A DNA stretch of 64,000 nt from Pseudomonas songnenensis (lineage in GTDB: Bacteria; Pseudomonadota; Gammaproteobacteria; Pseudomonadales; Pseudomonadaceae). The DNA is taken from NCBI RefSeq assembly GCF_003696315.1, contig NZ_RFFN01000004.1, forward strand, positions 62,001 through 126,000. The letters are read 5' to 3'. This document shows, piece by piece, positions 27,895-35,619 of the stretch. Each line of letters starts with the position of its first letter. Position 1 is the stretch's first letter. The notes beneath the pieces were generated by a model. The model did no database searches. It was given only the letters and a program-made list of their open reading frames with translations, and was not told the origin of the DNA. The position numbers were made by a program, and so were the translations under genes.

Positions 27895-29034
27895 ATGCTG
27901 CCCAATGAAGATCAAAACGCGATCGCCGAGATGGCTCGCCAGTTCGCTCAGGAACGCCTGAAGCCGTTCGCCGAACAGTGGAGCCGCGAGCATCGCTATC
28001 CCGCCGAGGCAATCGGCGAAATGGCCGCGCTCGGCTTCTTCGGCATGCTGGTGCCGGAGCAGTGGGGTGGCAGCGACACCGGCTACCTGGCCTATGCCAT
28101 GGCACTGGAAGAGATCGCCGCCGGTGACGGCGCCTGCTCGACCATCATGAGCGTGCACAACTCGGTGGGCTGCGTGCCGATCCTGCGTTTCGGCAACGAT
28201 CAGCAAAAGCGCGACTTCCTTGCTCCACTGGCACGCGGCGAGCAGATCGGCGCCTTCGCTCTCACCGAACCGCAGGCCGGTTCCGATGCCAGCAGCCTGC
28301 GCACCCGCGCCCGGCGCGAGGGTGATCATTACGTGCTCAATGGCGCCAAGCAGTTCATCACGTCGGGCAAGCATGCCGGCACGGTGATCGTCTTTGCGGT
28401 GACCGACCCAGACGCCGGCAAGCGCGGCATCAGTGCCTTCATCGTACCTACCGACAGCCCCGGCTATCAGGTGGTGCGGGTCGAGGACAAGCTCGGCCAG
28501 CACGCCTCGGATACCTGCCAGATCGCCTTCGAGGACCTGCGCGTGCCAGTGGCCAACCGGCTGGGCGAGGAGGGCGAAGGCTACCGCATTGCCCTGGCAA
28601 ACCTGGAAGGCGGACGCATCGGCATCGCCGCCCAGGCGGTGGGCATGGCCCGCGCGGCGTTCGAAGCGGCGCGTGATTATGCCCGCGACCGCGAAACCTT
28701 CGGCAAACCGATCATCGAGCATCAGGCCGTGGCGTTCCGTCTGGCCGACATGGCGACCCAGATCGCTGTGGCACGGCAGATGGTCCATCACGCTGCGGCG
28801 CTGCGCGAGGCCGGACGGCCGGCATTGGTGGAGGCCTCGATGGCCAAGCTGTTCGCCTCGGAGATGGCGGAAAAGGTCTGCTCGGCAGCGATGCAGACCC
28901 TGGGCGGCTATGGCTACCTGTCCGACTTCCCGGTGGAGCGTATCTACCGCGACGTGCGGGTCTGCCAGATCTACGAAGGCACCAGCGATATTCAGCGCCT
29001 GGTCATCGCGCGCAACCTCGGAGGGCCGGCCTGA
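27895..29034 (+). CDS. Acyl-CoA dehydrogenase
   Basis: A 379-aa FAD enzyme of the short-chain/branched-chain group. The N-terminal signature [18 protein letters not shown] is at residues about 118-135, a middle signature lies around [12 protein letters not shown], and the C-terminal catalytic region ends [16 protein letters not shown], where the Glu near the YEG motif acts as base in this subgroup. GAGGAG precedes the start, 10 nt after the thiolase stop. Length and motifs match short/branched-chain dehydrogenases such as 2-methylbutyryl-CoA dehydrogenase; the precise chain length is not readable. Confidence 0.93.
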   Translation: MLPNEDQNAIAEMARQFAQERLKPFAEQWSREHRYPAEAIGEMAALGFFGMLVPEQWGGSDTGYLAYAMALEEIAAGDGACSTIMSVHNSVGCVPILRFGNDQQKRDFLAPLARGEQIGAFALTEPQAGSDASSLRTRARREGDHYVLNGAKQFITSGKHAGTVIVFAVTDPDAGKRGISAFIVPTDSPGYQVVRVEDKLGQHASDTCQIAFEDLRVPVANRLGEEGEGYRIALANLEGGRIGIAAQAVGMARAAFEAARDYARDRETFGKPIIEHQAVAFRLADMATQIAVARQMVHHAAALREAGRPALVEASMAKLFASEMAEKVCSAAMQTLGGYGYLSDFPVERIYRDVRVCQIYEGTSDIQRLVIARNLGGPA

Positions 29035-29127
29035 CCGAAGCAGCTGCGCCTGCGTGCCCTGCGGCGCATCGATACGTGATTTCAAGTGGTGCCGGTAGAA
29101 CGCCGTTTCCTCGACCGGTACTTGCAC

Positions 29128-29139
29128 AATAAAAACAAG
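29128..29139 (+). promoter_or_regulatory. Hfq/Crc CA-motif in leader of the acyl-CoA ligase gene
   Basis: AATAAAAACAAG lies just before the Shine-Dalgarno GAGGTAGG of the ligase gene, inside the 120-nt gap after the acyl-CoA dehydrogenase gene. This internal copy suggests that ligase translation is repressed independently of the first gene. Confidence 0.68.
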
Positions 29140-29154
29140 ATAGAGGTAGGAAAC

Positions 29155-30789
29155 ATGCAACCAGGATTGATGCAGAACGCCCCCCTGTTGATCAGCAGCA
29201 TCGTCACCCACGCCGCCCGTGCTCACGGTGATCGCGAAATCGTCTCGCGGCTGGTCGACGAACCCCTCTGGCGTTATGACTATGCCGGGCTCGCCGCCCG
29301 TTCGGCACAGGCCGCCAGCATGCTGGGCAAGCTCGGCATCGGCCCCGGCGACTGCGTGTCGTCGCTGGCCTGGAATACCCATCGTCACTACGAGCTGTTC
29401 TTCGCCGTGCCCGGCATCGGCGCGGTGCTGCACACGGCCAACCCGCGGCTGTCGGACGAACAGATCGTCTACACCATCAACCACGCCGGCAGCCAGGTGC
29501 TCTTGTTCGACAGCAGCTTCGCTGCCTGCGTCGCGCGGCTGCGGCCGCGGTTGGGCAATATCCGGCATTTCATCGAGCTGGCTGCGCAACCCAGTTCCGG
29601 CCTGGAGAATGTCCTGGGCTACGAACAACTGATCGCCGCCGAGCAGCCGCTGGACTGGCCGCAGTTCGACGAGAACGCCGGCGCGGTGCTCTGCTACACC
29701 TCCGGCACCACCGGCGACCCCAAGGGCGTGCTCTACAGCCACCGTTCGGTCGTGCTGCATGCGATGGCCGCCGGGTTGTCCGGCGCGTTCGGGCTGTCCG
29801 CCTTCGACTGCATCATGCCGTGCTCGTCGCTCTATCACGGCACCGCCTGGGGCATTCCATTTGCCGCGGCGATCAATGGCTGCAAGTTCGTGCTGCCGTG
29901 CGACAAGATGGACGGCGCAAGCCTGCAGGAACTGATCAAGACCGAGGGCGTGACCCTGTCCGGCGGCGTGCCGACCATCTGGACCATGTACCTCGCCCAT
30001 CTGGAACGCAGTGGTGAGGATTCCGGCAGCCTGGCACGGCTGGTGATCGGCGGGTCCGCCGTGCCGCGGGCCATGGCCGAGACCTTCCAGACCAAGTACG
30101 GCGTGGCGGTCTGCCAGCTGTGGGGCATGACCGAAACCAGTCCCCTGGGCGTGGTGGCGACGCCGACGCCGAAACTGGCCGAACGTGGCCAGCAGGCCAC
30201 CAACGACACCATCTGGACGCGCCAGGGGCGCCTGCAATTCGGCATCGAACTCAAGATCGTCGACGAGGAGGGGCGTGAGCTGCCATGCGACGGCGTCAGT
30301 TCCGGCAGCCTCAAGGTGCGCGGACCCTGGACGGTGGAGCGCTACTACCGCAGCGAAGTGAGCGCACTGGATGAGGATGGCTGGTTCGACACCGGAGACA
30401 TCGCCACGCTGGACGCCGACGGCTTCATGCGTATCACCGACCGCAGCAAGGACGTGATCAAGTCCGGCGGCGAATGGGTCAGCTCCATCGATATCGAGAA
30501 CGTCGCGGCGGCCTGTCCCGGTGTGAAGGTGGCAGCGGTGGTCGGCGTGTTCCACCCCAAATGGGAAGAGCGTCCGGTACTGGTGATCGAGCCGCATGCC
30601 GATGCCGAAGTCACCGTGGAGAAGATCCTCGCCCATCTGGAGCCGAACATCGTCAAGTGGTGGATGCCGGATGCGGTGATCTTCGACGCGGTGCCGCTGA
30701 CCGCCACCGGCAAGATCGACAAGAAAGTGCTGCGCGAGCGCTATCGCAACCATCTGGTCGAGAACCAGCTGACCGCCGCGAATCAGTAA
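29155..30789 (+). CDS. AMP-binding acyl-CoA synthetase (fatty-acid--CoA ligase family)
   Basis: A 544-aa ANL-superfamily enzyme that activates a carboxylic acid to its acyl-CoA with ATP. The P-loop-like motif YTSGTTGDPKGVLYSH is at residues about 180-195. The adenylate motif WGMTETSPLG lies near 322-331, the hinge TGDIATLDADGFMRITDRSKD near 414-434, and the C-terminal catalytic Lys in LTATGKIDKK. The start at 29155 follows GAGGTAGGAAAC. Homologues in P. putida act on short or medium acids. It probably feeds exogenous branched or short acids into the operon. Confidence 0.92.
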   Translation: MQPGLMQNAPLLISSIVTHAARAHGDREIVSRLVDEPLWRYDYAGLAARSAQAASMLGKLGIGPGDCVSSLAWNTHRHYELFFAVPGIGAVLHTANPRLSDEQIVYTINHAGSQVLLFDSSFAACVARLRPRLGNIRHFIELAAQPSSGLENVLGYEQLIAAEQPLDWPQFDENAGAVLCYTSGTTGDPKGVLYSHRSVVLHAMAAGLSGAFGLSAFDCIMPCSSLYHGTAWGIPFAAAINGCKFVLPCDKMDGASLQELIKTEGVTLSGGVPTIWTMYLAHLERSGEDSGSLARLVIGGSAVPRAMAETFQTKYGVAVCQLWGMTETSPLGVVATPTPKLAERGQQATNDTIWTRQGRLQFGIELKIVDEEGRELPCDGVSSGSLKVRGPWTVERYYRSEVSALDEDGWFDTGDIATLDADGFMRITDRSKDVIKSGGEWVSSIDIENVAAACPGVKVAAVVGVFHPKWEERPVLVIEPHADAEVTVEKILAHLEPNIVKWWMPDAVIFDAVPLTATGKIDKKVLRERYRNHLVENQLTAANQ

Positions 30790-30862
30790 CCGTTTGCCGG
30801 AAAGGACGCCCCGTACCTACAGGCGCGGGGCGTTCCCGTGCGCGCGAATCAGGAGAGACATG

Positions 30863-31945
30863 ATGAGTGAGAGCGTCGAGGTAAGGCAGGGCCCGTTGAA
30901 AGGCCTGCGTGTGCTGGAATTCGCAGGGATCGGGCCAGGCCCGCACTGCGCAATGCTGCTGGCGGACATGGGCGCTGAAGTGCTGCGCATCGAGCGCGAG
31001 GGTGGCAATGGCTGGCCCAATCCGGTGGTCGATCGTGGGCGCAGCACGCTGACGCTGGATATTCGCAGCGAAGCCGGGCGTGCGCGCTGCATTGAGCTGG
31101 CGCAGAGCGCCGACGTGCTGATCGAAGGCTTCCGCCCCGGGGTGATGGAAAGGCTCGGGCTCGGGCCGGAGGAACTGCTGCAGCGTAATCCGAAACTGAT
31201 CTACGGCCGCATGACCGGTTGGGGCCAGACCGGCCCGCTGGCCAGGGCCGCCGGGCACGATATCAACTACATCGCCTTGACCGGTGCGCTGGCGGCAATC
31301 CGCGGCGAGAGCGGAACGGCGATACCGCCGTTGAACCTGGTCGGCGATTTCGGTGGTGGTTCGCTCTATCTTGCGGTCGGCATTCTCGCCGCGTTGTGGG
31401 AGCGTGAATGTTCGGGGCAGGGCCAGGTGATCGATGCGGCGATCGTCGATGGCGTGTCATCGCTGATGACCTTCTTCGCCGGTCTGTTGCCAGGCGGGCG
31501 AATCGACATGCGGCGCGAGCGCAATCCGCTGGCCGGTGCAGCACCGAACTACCGCTGTTACCGCTGCGCGGACGGCCGCGAAATTGCCATCGGTCCGCTC
31601 GAGCCTCAGTTCTGGCGCGAACTACTGGAGCGTATCGATGCACCCGAGGCGCTATGGGCGGGTTGTGACGATCCTGCTCAATGGCCCGCACAGGTTGACC
31701 TGCTGGAGCGCCTGTTCGTCACCCGTACCCAGGCTCAATGGTGCGCCTTGCTGGAGGGCAGCGACGCATGCTTCGCGCCGGTGCTGGAGCTCGCTGAAGC
31801 GGCGCAGCATCCACACCTGCGTCAACGAGGCGTTTATCAGGAACTCGATGGCCTTGCCCAAGCGGCACCGGCCCCGCGTTTTTCACGTACCCCAGGCAAG
31901 GCCAGGCGAACCTTGCGTTGCGGTTCGGACGGAGGTTGGGAGTAA
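30863..31945 (+). CDS. Alpha-methylacyl-CoA racemase (CaiB/BaiF CoA-transferase family)
   Basis: A 360-aa family III CoA-transferase-fold protein. The racemase signature GHDINYIALTGAL (residues about 133-145), with the catalytic His region before Asp-Ile-Asn-Tyr, and the RMTGWGQTGP motif favour alpha-methylacyl-CoA racemase over a CoA transferase. It would interconvert 2R- and 2S-methylacyl-CoA so that branched acids can enter the S-specific acyl-CoA dehydrogenase. The second of two consecutive ATGs (30863) has the better spacing from AGGAGA at 30851. It lies 73 nt after the ligase and ends the plus-strand catabolic arm. Confidence 0.91.
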   Translation: MSESVEVRQGPLKGLRVLEFAGIGPGPHCAMLLADMGAEVLRIEREGGNGWPNPVVDRGRSTLTLDIRSEAGRARCIELAQSADVLIEGFRPGVMERLGLGPEELLQRNPKLIYGRMTGWGQTGPLARAAGHDINYIALTGALAAIRGESGTAIPPLNLVGDFGGGSLYLAVGILAALWERECSGQGQVIDAAIVDGVSSLMTFFAGLLPGGRIDMRRERNPLAGAAPNYRCYRCADGREIAIGPLEPQFWRELLERIDAPEALWAGCDDPAQWPAQVDLLERLFVTRTQAQWCALLEGSDACFAPVLELAEAAQHPHLRQRGVYQELDGLAQAAPAPRFSRTPGKARRTLRCGSDGGWE

Positions 31946-32265
31946 AAGGGTAGGGCTAGGCGGGCTTCGGCAGGTCGAAAGAGATATCCAGCGCACTTCA
32001 ATGGCACGGCATCTCAGCCGGTTTAATTTATTTGCGGCTGGCAAGTCTTTTATTGGACATGCAGTCAGGAAATCGATTCCGCCATATACAACACTTATGT
32101 TCCAACTTGGCCCAAAGTAATGACTGGACACGACCAAAGTCGAGTGCAAGGCCTGTAATACGCGGGCTAGACGTGCCGCACGTCGGTTAGGGTTGCTACT
32201 TGGCGTCAGCTGACTACTATGAAAACGAGGCTGCTTATTACAACAAAAACGGGGAGTCAAACGTC
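31946..32265. other. Intergenic region, AT-richer (320 bp)
   Basis: No recognisable gene is seen. Base composition drops below the surroundings from about 32010 to 32150 (runs such as TTTAATTTATTTG). The region presumably contains the end of the racemase transcript and the promoter of the small ORF at 32266. A CA-motif sits at its right end (32240-32250). Confidence 0.5.
32240..32250 (+). promoter_or_regulatory. Hfq/Crc CA-motif at ribosome-binding site of small ORF
   Basis: ACAACAAAAAC is immediately followed by GGGGAG (32251-32256), the Shine-Dalgarno of the 72-aa ORF. An Hfq/Crc complex here would occlude the ribosome-binding site. Confidence 0.6.
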
Positions 32266-32484
32266 ATGAATAATAATGCCGAGCAACAAGTAGTTGCGCT
32301 TGAATTGTGCCGCTTCCTGGCCCACTGCGTTGCCGCGATCGTTATCGTGGGGATGCTCTTCGTGGCCCTCGTCGGATCCTGGCATGCTGCCCTCAGTGTC
32401 GGGGTTGTTCCACTGCTGGCCATCATGGCCTGCGATTACCTGGCCAGACGCAAGGAAACTGCTGTGCTTGCAGCAGACGCCTGA
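32266..32484 (+). CDS. Small predicted membrane protein, unknown
   Basis: A 72-aa ORF with a good Shine-Dalgarno sequence (GGGGAG, 10 nt from the ATG). The N-terminal ~20 residues are polar (MNNNAEQQVVALELCRFLAH). Two hydrophobic segments follow, about residues 22-38 (VAAIVIVGMLFVALVGS) and 42-58 (LSVGVVPLLAIMACDYL), and then a charged tail RRKETAVLAADA. I do not recognise the family. It precedes a predicted Crc-sequestering RNA and has its own CA-motif at the ribosome-binding site. A hairpin follows at 32538. It is probably real, but not supported by homology I can name. Confidence 0.6.
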   Translation: MNNNAEQQVVALELCRFLAHCVAAIVIVGMLFVALVGSWHAALSVGVVPLLAIMACDYLARRKETAVLAADA

Positions 32485-32537
32485 TACGATTCAGGCGCTA
32501 ACCAGCCGAAGAACCTTCCTATGCCTATCGAGCGATC

Positions 32538-32570
32538 GACACCCTGACAGTGAATCACTGCCGGGGTGTC
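32538..32570 (+). terminator. Two-tier hairpin after the small ORF
   Basis: GACACCC (32538-32544) pairs with GGGTGTC (32564-32570), enclosing an inner stem CAGTG/CACTG (32548-32552 / 32556-32560). It lies 54 nt after the small ORF stop and about 80 bp before the putative CbrB sites. The U-run is poor (TTGCATTG). Confidence 0.5.
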
Positions 32571-32650
32571 TTGCATTGAGGGGCCACCAGCCTGCCAAAC
32601 ACTCGGTTTACTGCAACCGTCGCGATTTCCCTTGGCCAGCCGCACAGGCG

Positions 32651-32710
32651 GTTACACCCAAGGTGTTACTCCTTTTGTACAGCGTAACGGCCGCTGAGGT
32701 GGGCGGTAAC
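32651..32710 (+). promoter_or_regulatory. CbrB-like upstream activating sites
   Basis: Four half-sites are visible: GTTAC at 32651-32655 and 32665-32669, and GTAAC at 32684-32688 and 32706-32710. The middle two form GTTAC-N14-GTAAC, an inverted pair like the CbrB activator sites described upstream of crcZ/crcY in P. putida. The cluster is about 100-160 bp upstream of the predicted start, the usual distance for a sigma-54 enhancer protein. Confidence 0.7.
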
Positions 32711-32784
32711 GAATCAGGCGTGGATTCTGTGGAGTGCCTGCCTGGATAAATCGCAACCTATTGAAAAATAAGGATTTGTGAAAA

Positions 32785-32801
32785 CTGGCACGGCGAATGC
32801 T
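32785..32801 (+). promoter_or_regulatory. Sigma-54 (RpoN) promoter
   Basis: CTGGCACGGCGAATGCT carries the -24 GG (32787-32788) and -12 GC (32799-32800) with exactly 10 bp between them, close to the consensus TGGCAC-N5-TTGCA. It predicts transcription from about 32812. Confidence 0.82.
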
Positions 32802-32811
32802 TTGTTAATGG

Positions 32812-33172
32812 CATAACAAGAACAAGAAAGCACACCCAATAACAAAAACAACACGTAGCGACTCCGACACAATAAAAACAAGCAGGTGGGAGACGTAGCA
32901 AACTGATTCTTTTGGAGAGGAATTGCCCGACAGGTTTCCTGTCGACCGGACCGAGAACAATAAAACTGCCTTGAGGCAGCTCCAGAACCGGTTGAGCCCG
33001 TGAGGGCAGTGGCAACATCAGCGACCAAAATAATCCGTTTGTTCTTTATGTCCCTTTATGGGACTGCTACTCGGACGATGTCCGGCCGGGCTACCAACAA
33101 AAACAACAAGCCCGTAAGCAGAAGAAGAACAAAGCAACACGCCCTGAAGGGGAGCCTAGCGGCTCCCCTTTT
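32812..33172 (+). ncRNA. CrcZ/CrcY/CrcX-type Hfq-Crc sequestering small RNA
   Basis: A non-coding stretch of about 361 nt from the sigma-54 start to an intrinsic terminator. A-rich Hfq/Crc motifs occur at 32815-32828 (AACAAGAACAAGAA), 32838-32853 (AATAACAAAAACAACA), 32871-32882 (AATAAAAACAAG), 32956-32966 (AACAATAAAAC) and 33096-33110 (AACAAAAACAACAAG), with weaker ones near 33026 and 33125. Stable hairpins lie between them: 32928-32944, 32966-32979 and 33050-33064. The architecture is that of Pseudomonas CrcZ/CrcY RNAs, which titrate Hfq/Crc when carbon is poor. Since cbrB and pcnB are not adjacent, this is more likely the crcY or crcX locus than crcZ. Confidence 0.85.
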
Positions 33173-33173
33173 T
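33147..33173 (+). terminator. Intrinsic terminator of the small RNA
   Basis: A 10-bp stem AAGGGGAGCC (33147-33156) / GGCTCCCCTT (33161-33170) with a 4-nt loop TAGC is followed by TTTATT. This is a classic rho-independent terminator on the plus strand. Confidence 0.92.
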
Positions 33174-33276
33174 ATTGGGCCCGCATAACAGCAGCCGGTT
33201 TGTCAGGCGTTGTCTGTGTCGTTGAGTCGGCTTGGATACATGTCTGGCTGGCGCTCTCGCGGGAAAACACGCCTAT

Positions 33277-33316
33277 GGCGAATGCCGAGCTGTCGGTTCG
33301 CAGCACGGCATTCGCC
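33277..33316 (-). terminator. Terminator-like hairpin at end of the mmsA operon
   Basis: GGCGAATGCCG (33277-33287) pairs perfectly with CGGCATTCGCC (33306-33316), an 11-bp stem whose 18-nt loop contains a smaller GCTG/CAGC stem. It lies 16 nt after the stop of the last minus-strand gene. It separates that operon from the convergent small RNA. Confidence 0.65.
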
Positions 33317-33332
33317 CAGCAAGCAGTGGCGC

Positions 33333-34484
33333 TTACAGCGCGTAGTTCGCCAGCTCCCGCGCGATCAGCAGGCGCTGGATTTCGCTCGAACCCTCGTAGA
33401 TCTGCGTGATACGCGCATCGCGGTAGTAGCGCTCCACCGGGTAGTCCTCGAGATAGCCGTAGCCACCGTGGATCTGCACCGCCTGCGAACAGACCTTCTC
33501 CGCCATTTCCGAGGCGAACAGCTTGGCTTGGGAGGCCTCGGACAGGCACGGCAGGCCGGCGCTCTTCAGCCGCGCGGCATGCAGAATCAGCAGACGCGCC
33601 GCATTCAGTTGGGTCTGCATGTCGGCGAGCATGTTGGCGATGCTCTGGTGCTCGGCAATCGGTTTGCCGAACTGCACGCGCTCGCGGGCGTAGAGCAGGG
33701 CCGCTTCGAAGGCCGCACGGGCGATGCCCAAGGCCTGCGCGCCGATGCCGATGCGTCCGCCTTCGAGGTTCGACAGCGCAATCGCCAGGCCCTTGCCACG
33801 CTCGCCGAGCAGGTTGGCCTGCGGGATTCGGCAGTCGCTGAGCGAGACCGCGCAGGTGTCCGAGGCGCGGATGCCCATCTTGTGTTCGCTGCGTTCCACC
33901 GCGAAGCCAGGGGTATCGGTAGGCACCAGAAATGCGGAAAGACCCTTCTTGCCGAGGTCCGGATCGGTCACCGCGAAGACGATGGCCAACTTCGCCCGCT
34001 TGGCATTGCTGCAGAACTGCTTGCTGCCGTTGAGCACCCACTGGCCGTCCACCAGTTCGGCGCGGGTGCGCAGGTTGTGCGCCTCGGAGCCGGCCTGCGG
34101 TTCGGTGAGGGCGAAGCAGCCGATGGCGCGACCGCTGGCCAGTTCGGCCAGCCACTCGTCCTTCTGCGCCTGCGAGCCGTAATTCAGCACCGGGCCGCAG
34201 CCCACCGAATTGTGGATGCTCATCAGCGCGCCGGTGGCGCCGTCGCCGGCGGAGATTTCCTCCACGGCCAGGGCGTAGGCGACATAGTCGATGTAGCTGC
34301 CGCCCCATTTTTCCGGGACGACCATGCCGAGCAGGCCAAGCTCACCCATCTGGGCGACCAGGGCGTCGTCGATCCAGCCGGCCTTTTCCCAGGCCTGTGC
34401 ATGGGGGGCGATCTCGCGGCGGGCGAAGTCGCGCGCCATGTCGCGGATCATGCGTTGGTCTTCGCTGAGTTCGAGGTCATGCAT
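33333..34484 (-). CDS. Acyl-CoA dehydrogenase (probable isobutyryl-CoA dehydrogenase)
   Basis: A 383-aa FAD enzyme, last gene of the valine-type operon. Signatures are [18 protein letters not shown] (residues about 124-141), a middle region at [12 protein letters not shown] and C-terminal [16 protein letters not shown]. The start at 34484 ([12 protein letters not shown]) is chosen because the frame upstream has no family sequence. The start is preceded by AAGAAGAGA and a CA-motif. Converting isobutyryl-CoA to methacrylyl-CoA is inferred from the operon partners, which supply the next four steps. Confidence 0.92.
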   Translation of the reverse strand: MHDLELSEDQRMIRDMARDFARREIAPHAQAWEKAGWIDDALVAQMGELGLLGMVVPEKWGGSYIDYVAYALAVEEISAGDGATGALMSIHNSVGCGPVLNYGSQAQKDEWLAELASGRAIGCFALTEPQAGSEAHNLRTRAELVDGQWVLNGSKQFCSNAKRAKLAIVFAVTDPDLGKKGLSAFLVPTDTPGFAVERSEHKMGIRASDTCAVSLSDCRIPQANLLGERGKGLAIALSNLEGGRIGIGAQALGIARAAFEAALLYARERVQFGKPIAEHQSIANMLADMQTQLNAARLLILHAARLKSAGLPCLSEASQAKLFASEMAEKVCSQAVQIHGGYGYLEDYPVERYYRDARITQIYEGSSEIQRLLIARELANYAL

Positions 34485-34497
34485 TGCGCGGTCTCTT

Positions 34498-34508
34498 CTT
34501 GTTGTTGT
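34498..34508 (-). promoter_or_regulatory. Hfq/Crc CA-motif in leader of acyl-CoA dehydrogenase
   Basis: On the minus strand ACAACAACAAG is followed by AAGAGACC and the ATG at 34484, in the 38-nt gap after the hydrolase gene. It matches the AAnAAnAA pattern next to the ribosome-binding site. Confidence 0.66.
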
Positions 34509-34522
34509 GCTGCAAAAGAGGT

Positions 34523-35617
34523 TCAGGCCGTGGCGCTGCGGCGTGTCTTGCCGGTGGTGGCCTTGAAGCCGTCGAAGAACGCCTGGACGCGTTCCGGCGT
34601 GACCTCTGCCAGCGTCGGCGGATTCCAGTGCGGTGACTTGTCTTTGTCGATGATCAGCGCACGCACGCCTTCCATGATGTCGCCCTTGGCGAACCATTGA
34701 CGGTCCAGATGCAACTCCAGGGCGAAGCAGTCGGCGATCGGCAGTTCGCGGCCGCGACGCAGCATCTCCAGGGTCACGCACATGGCCAAGGGCGAGCGGC
34801 TGTCGAGCACCTTGAGCGTTTCCTCGGCCCAGTCGGCAAACTCCGGGCGTGTCTCGGCGGCCAGTGATGCGCGAATCGCCGCCACATCGCTTTTGCCGAA
34901 ATGCTCGTCGATGGCCTGATGCAGCGCCTTCAGCTCGGAACCCGGCAGTTTGTTGCTGCCCAGCGTCGCCACCAGGGTGCGCAACGCCTCCTGCGGATGG
35001 ACGGACCAGCTCATGTGGTCGAGGCAACGATCCAGCTCGGCGATCTGGTCGTGGCTGACGCACCAGTCCGCCAGACCGACGTGCAGCGCATCGGCTGCGC
35101 GGATCTGCAGGCCGGTGACGCCCATGTAGGTGCCAAGCTCACCCGGCAGGCGTGAGAGGAAATAGCTGCCGCCGACATCGGGAAAATAGCCGATACCGAC
35201 TTCCGGCATGCCCATGCGCACGCGCTCGGTGACCACGCGCAGCGACGCGCCCTGGACCAGGCCCATGCCACCGCCGAGGACGAAGCCATCCATCAGCGCC
35301 AGCAGTGGCTTCGGGTAGGCATGGATGTACTGGTCGAGGGCGTATTCCTCCTCGAAGAAGGTTTCGTGCTCGGTGTCGCCGCGCTGGAAGCTGTCGTACA
35401 GCGAACGGATGTCACCGCCGGCGCAGAAGGCCTTCTCGCCATTGGCGCGCAGCACCACGGCATGGATCTGCGGATCGGCCGCCCAGGCGCTGAGCTGCTG
35501 TTGCAGCAGGCGGACCATTTCCAGGGTCACCGCATTCAGCCCGGCCGGGCGGTTGAGGGTGAGGTGGCCGACGTGGTTGCGTACGGCGGCCAGCACGGGG
35601 CGTTCGGTTGCACTCAT
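34523..35617 (-). CDS. 3-hydroxyisobutyryl-CoA hydrolase (enoyl-CoA hydratase/isomerase fold)
   Basis: A 364-aa crotonase-fold enzyme, longer than simple hydratases. The oxyanion motif [14 protein letters not shown] is at residues about 63-76, followed by [15 protein letters not shown] and the hydrolase-specific [20 protein letters not shown] (about 138-157). These match 3-hydroxyisobutyryl-CoA hydrolase of valine degradation, which frees 3-hydroxyisobutyrate for MmsB. The ATG at 35617 lies 2 nt after the mmsB stop, so the genes are coupled. Confidence 0.93.
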   Translation of the reverse strand: MSATERPVLAAVRNHVGHLTLNRPAGLNAVTLEMVRLLQQQLSAWAADPQIHAVVLRANGEKAFCAGGDIRSLYDSFQRGDTEHETFFEEEYALDQYIHAYPKPLLALMDGFVLGGGMGLVQGASLRVVTERVRMGMPEVGIGYFPDVGGSYFLSRLPGELGTYMGVTGLQIRAADALHVGLADWCVSHDQIAELDRCLDHMSWSVHPQEALRTLVATLGSNKLPGSELKALHQAIDEHFGKSDVAAIRASLAAETRPEFADWAEETLKVLDSRSPLAMCVTLEMLRRGRELPIADCFALELHLDRQWFAKGDIMEGVRALIIDKDKSPHWNPPTLAEVTPERVQAFFDGFKATTGKTRRSATA

Positions 35618-35619
35618 GG

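Noticed and set aside
27721..30753. A 1010-codon open frame on the minus strand opposite the acyl-CoA dehydrogenase and ligase genes.
   Set aside because: It lies antisense to clear family genes in GC-rich DNA. Its translation is His/Gln/Asp-rich low-complexity sequence with no domain, typical of a shadow frame.
32758..33028. Short minus-strand open frames across the small RNA.
   Set aside because: Their sequences are Cys/Phe/Leu-rich readings of the A-rich motifs. The promoter, motif and terminator layout on the plus strand explains the region better as RNA.
32640..33175. Naming the RNA crcZ outright.
   Set aside because: crcZ is normally next to cbrB and pcnB, which are not in the window. 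Sequence alone, without alignment, cannot separate CrcZ, CrcY and CrcX.
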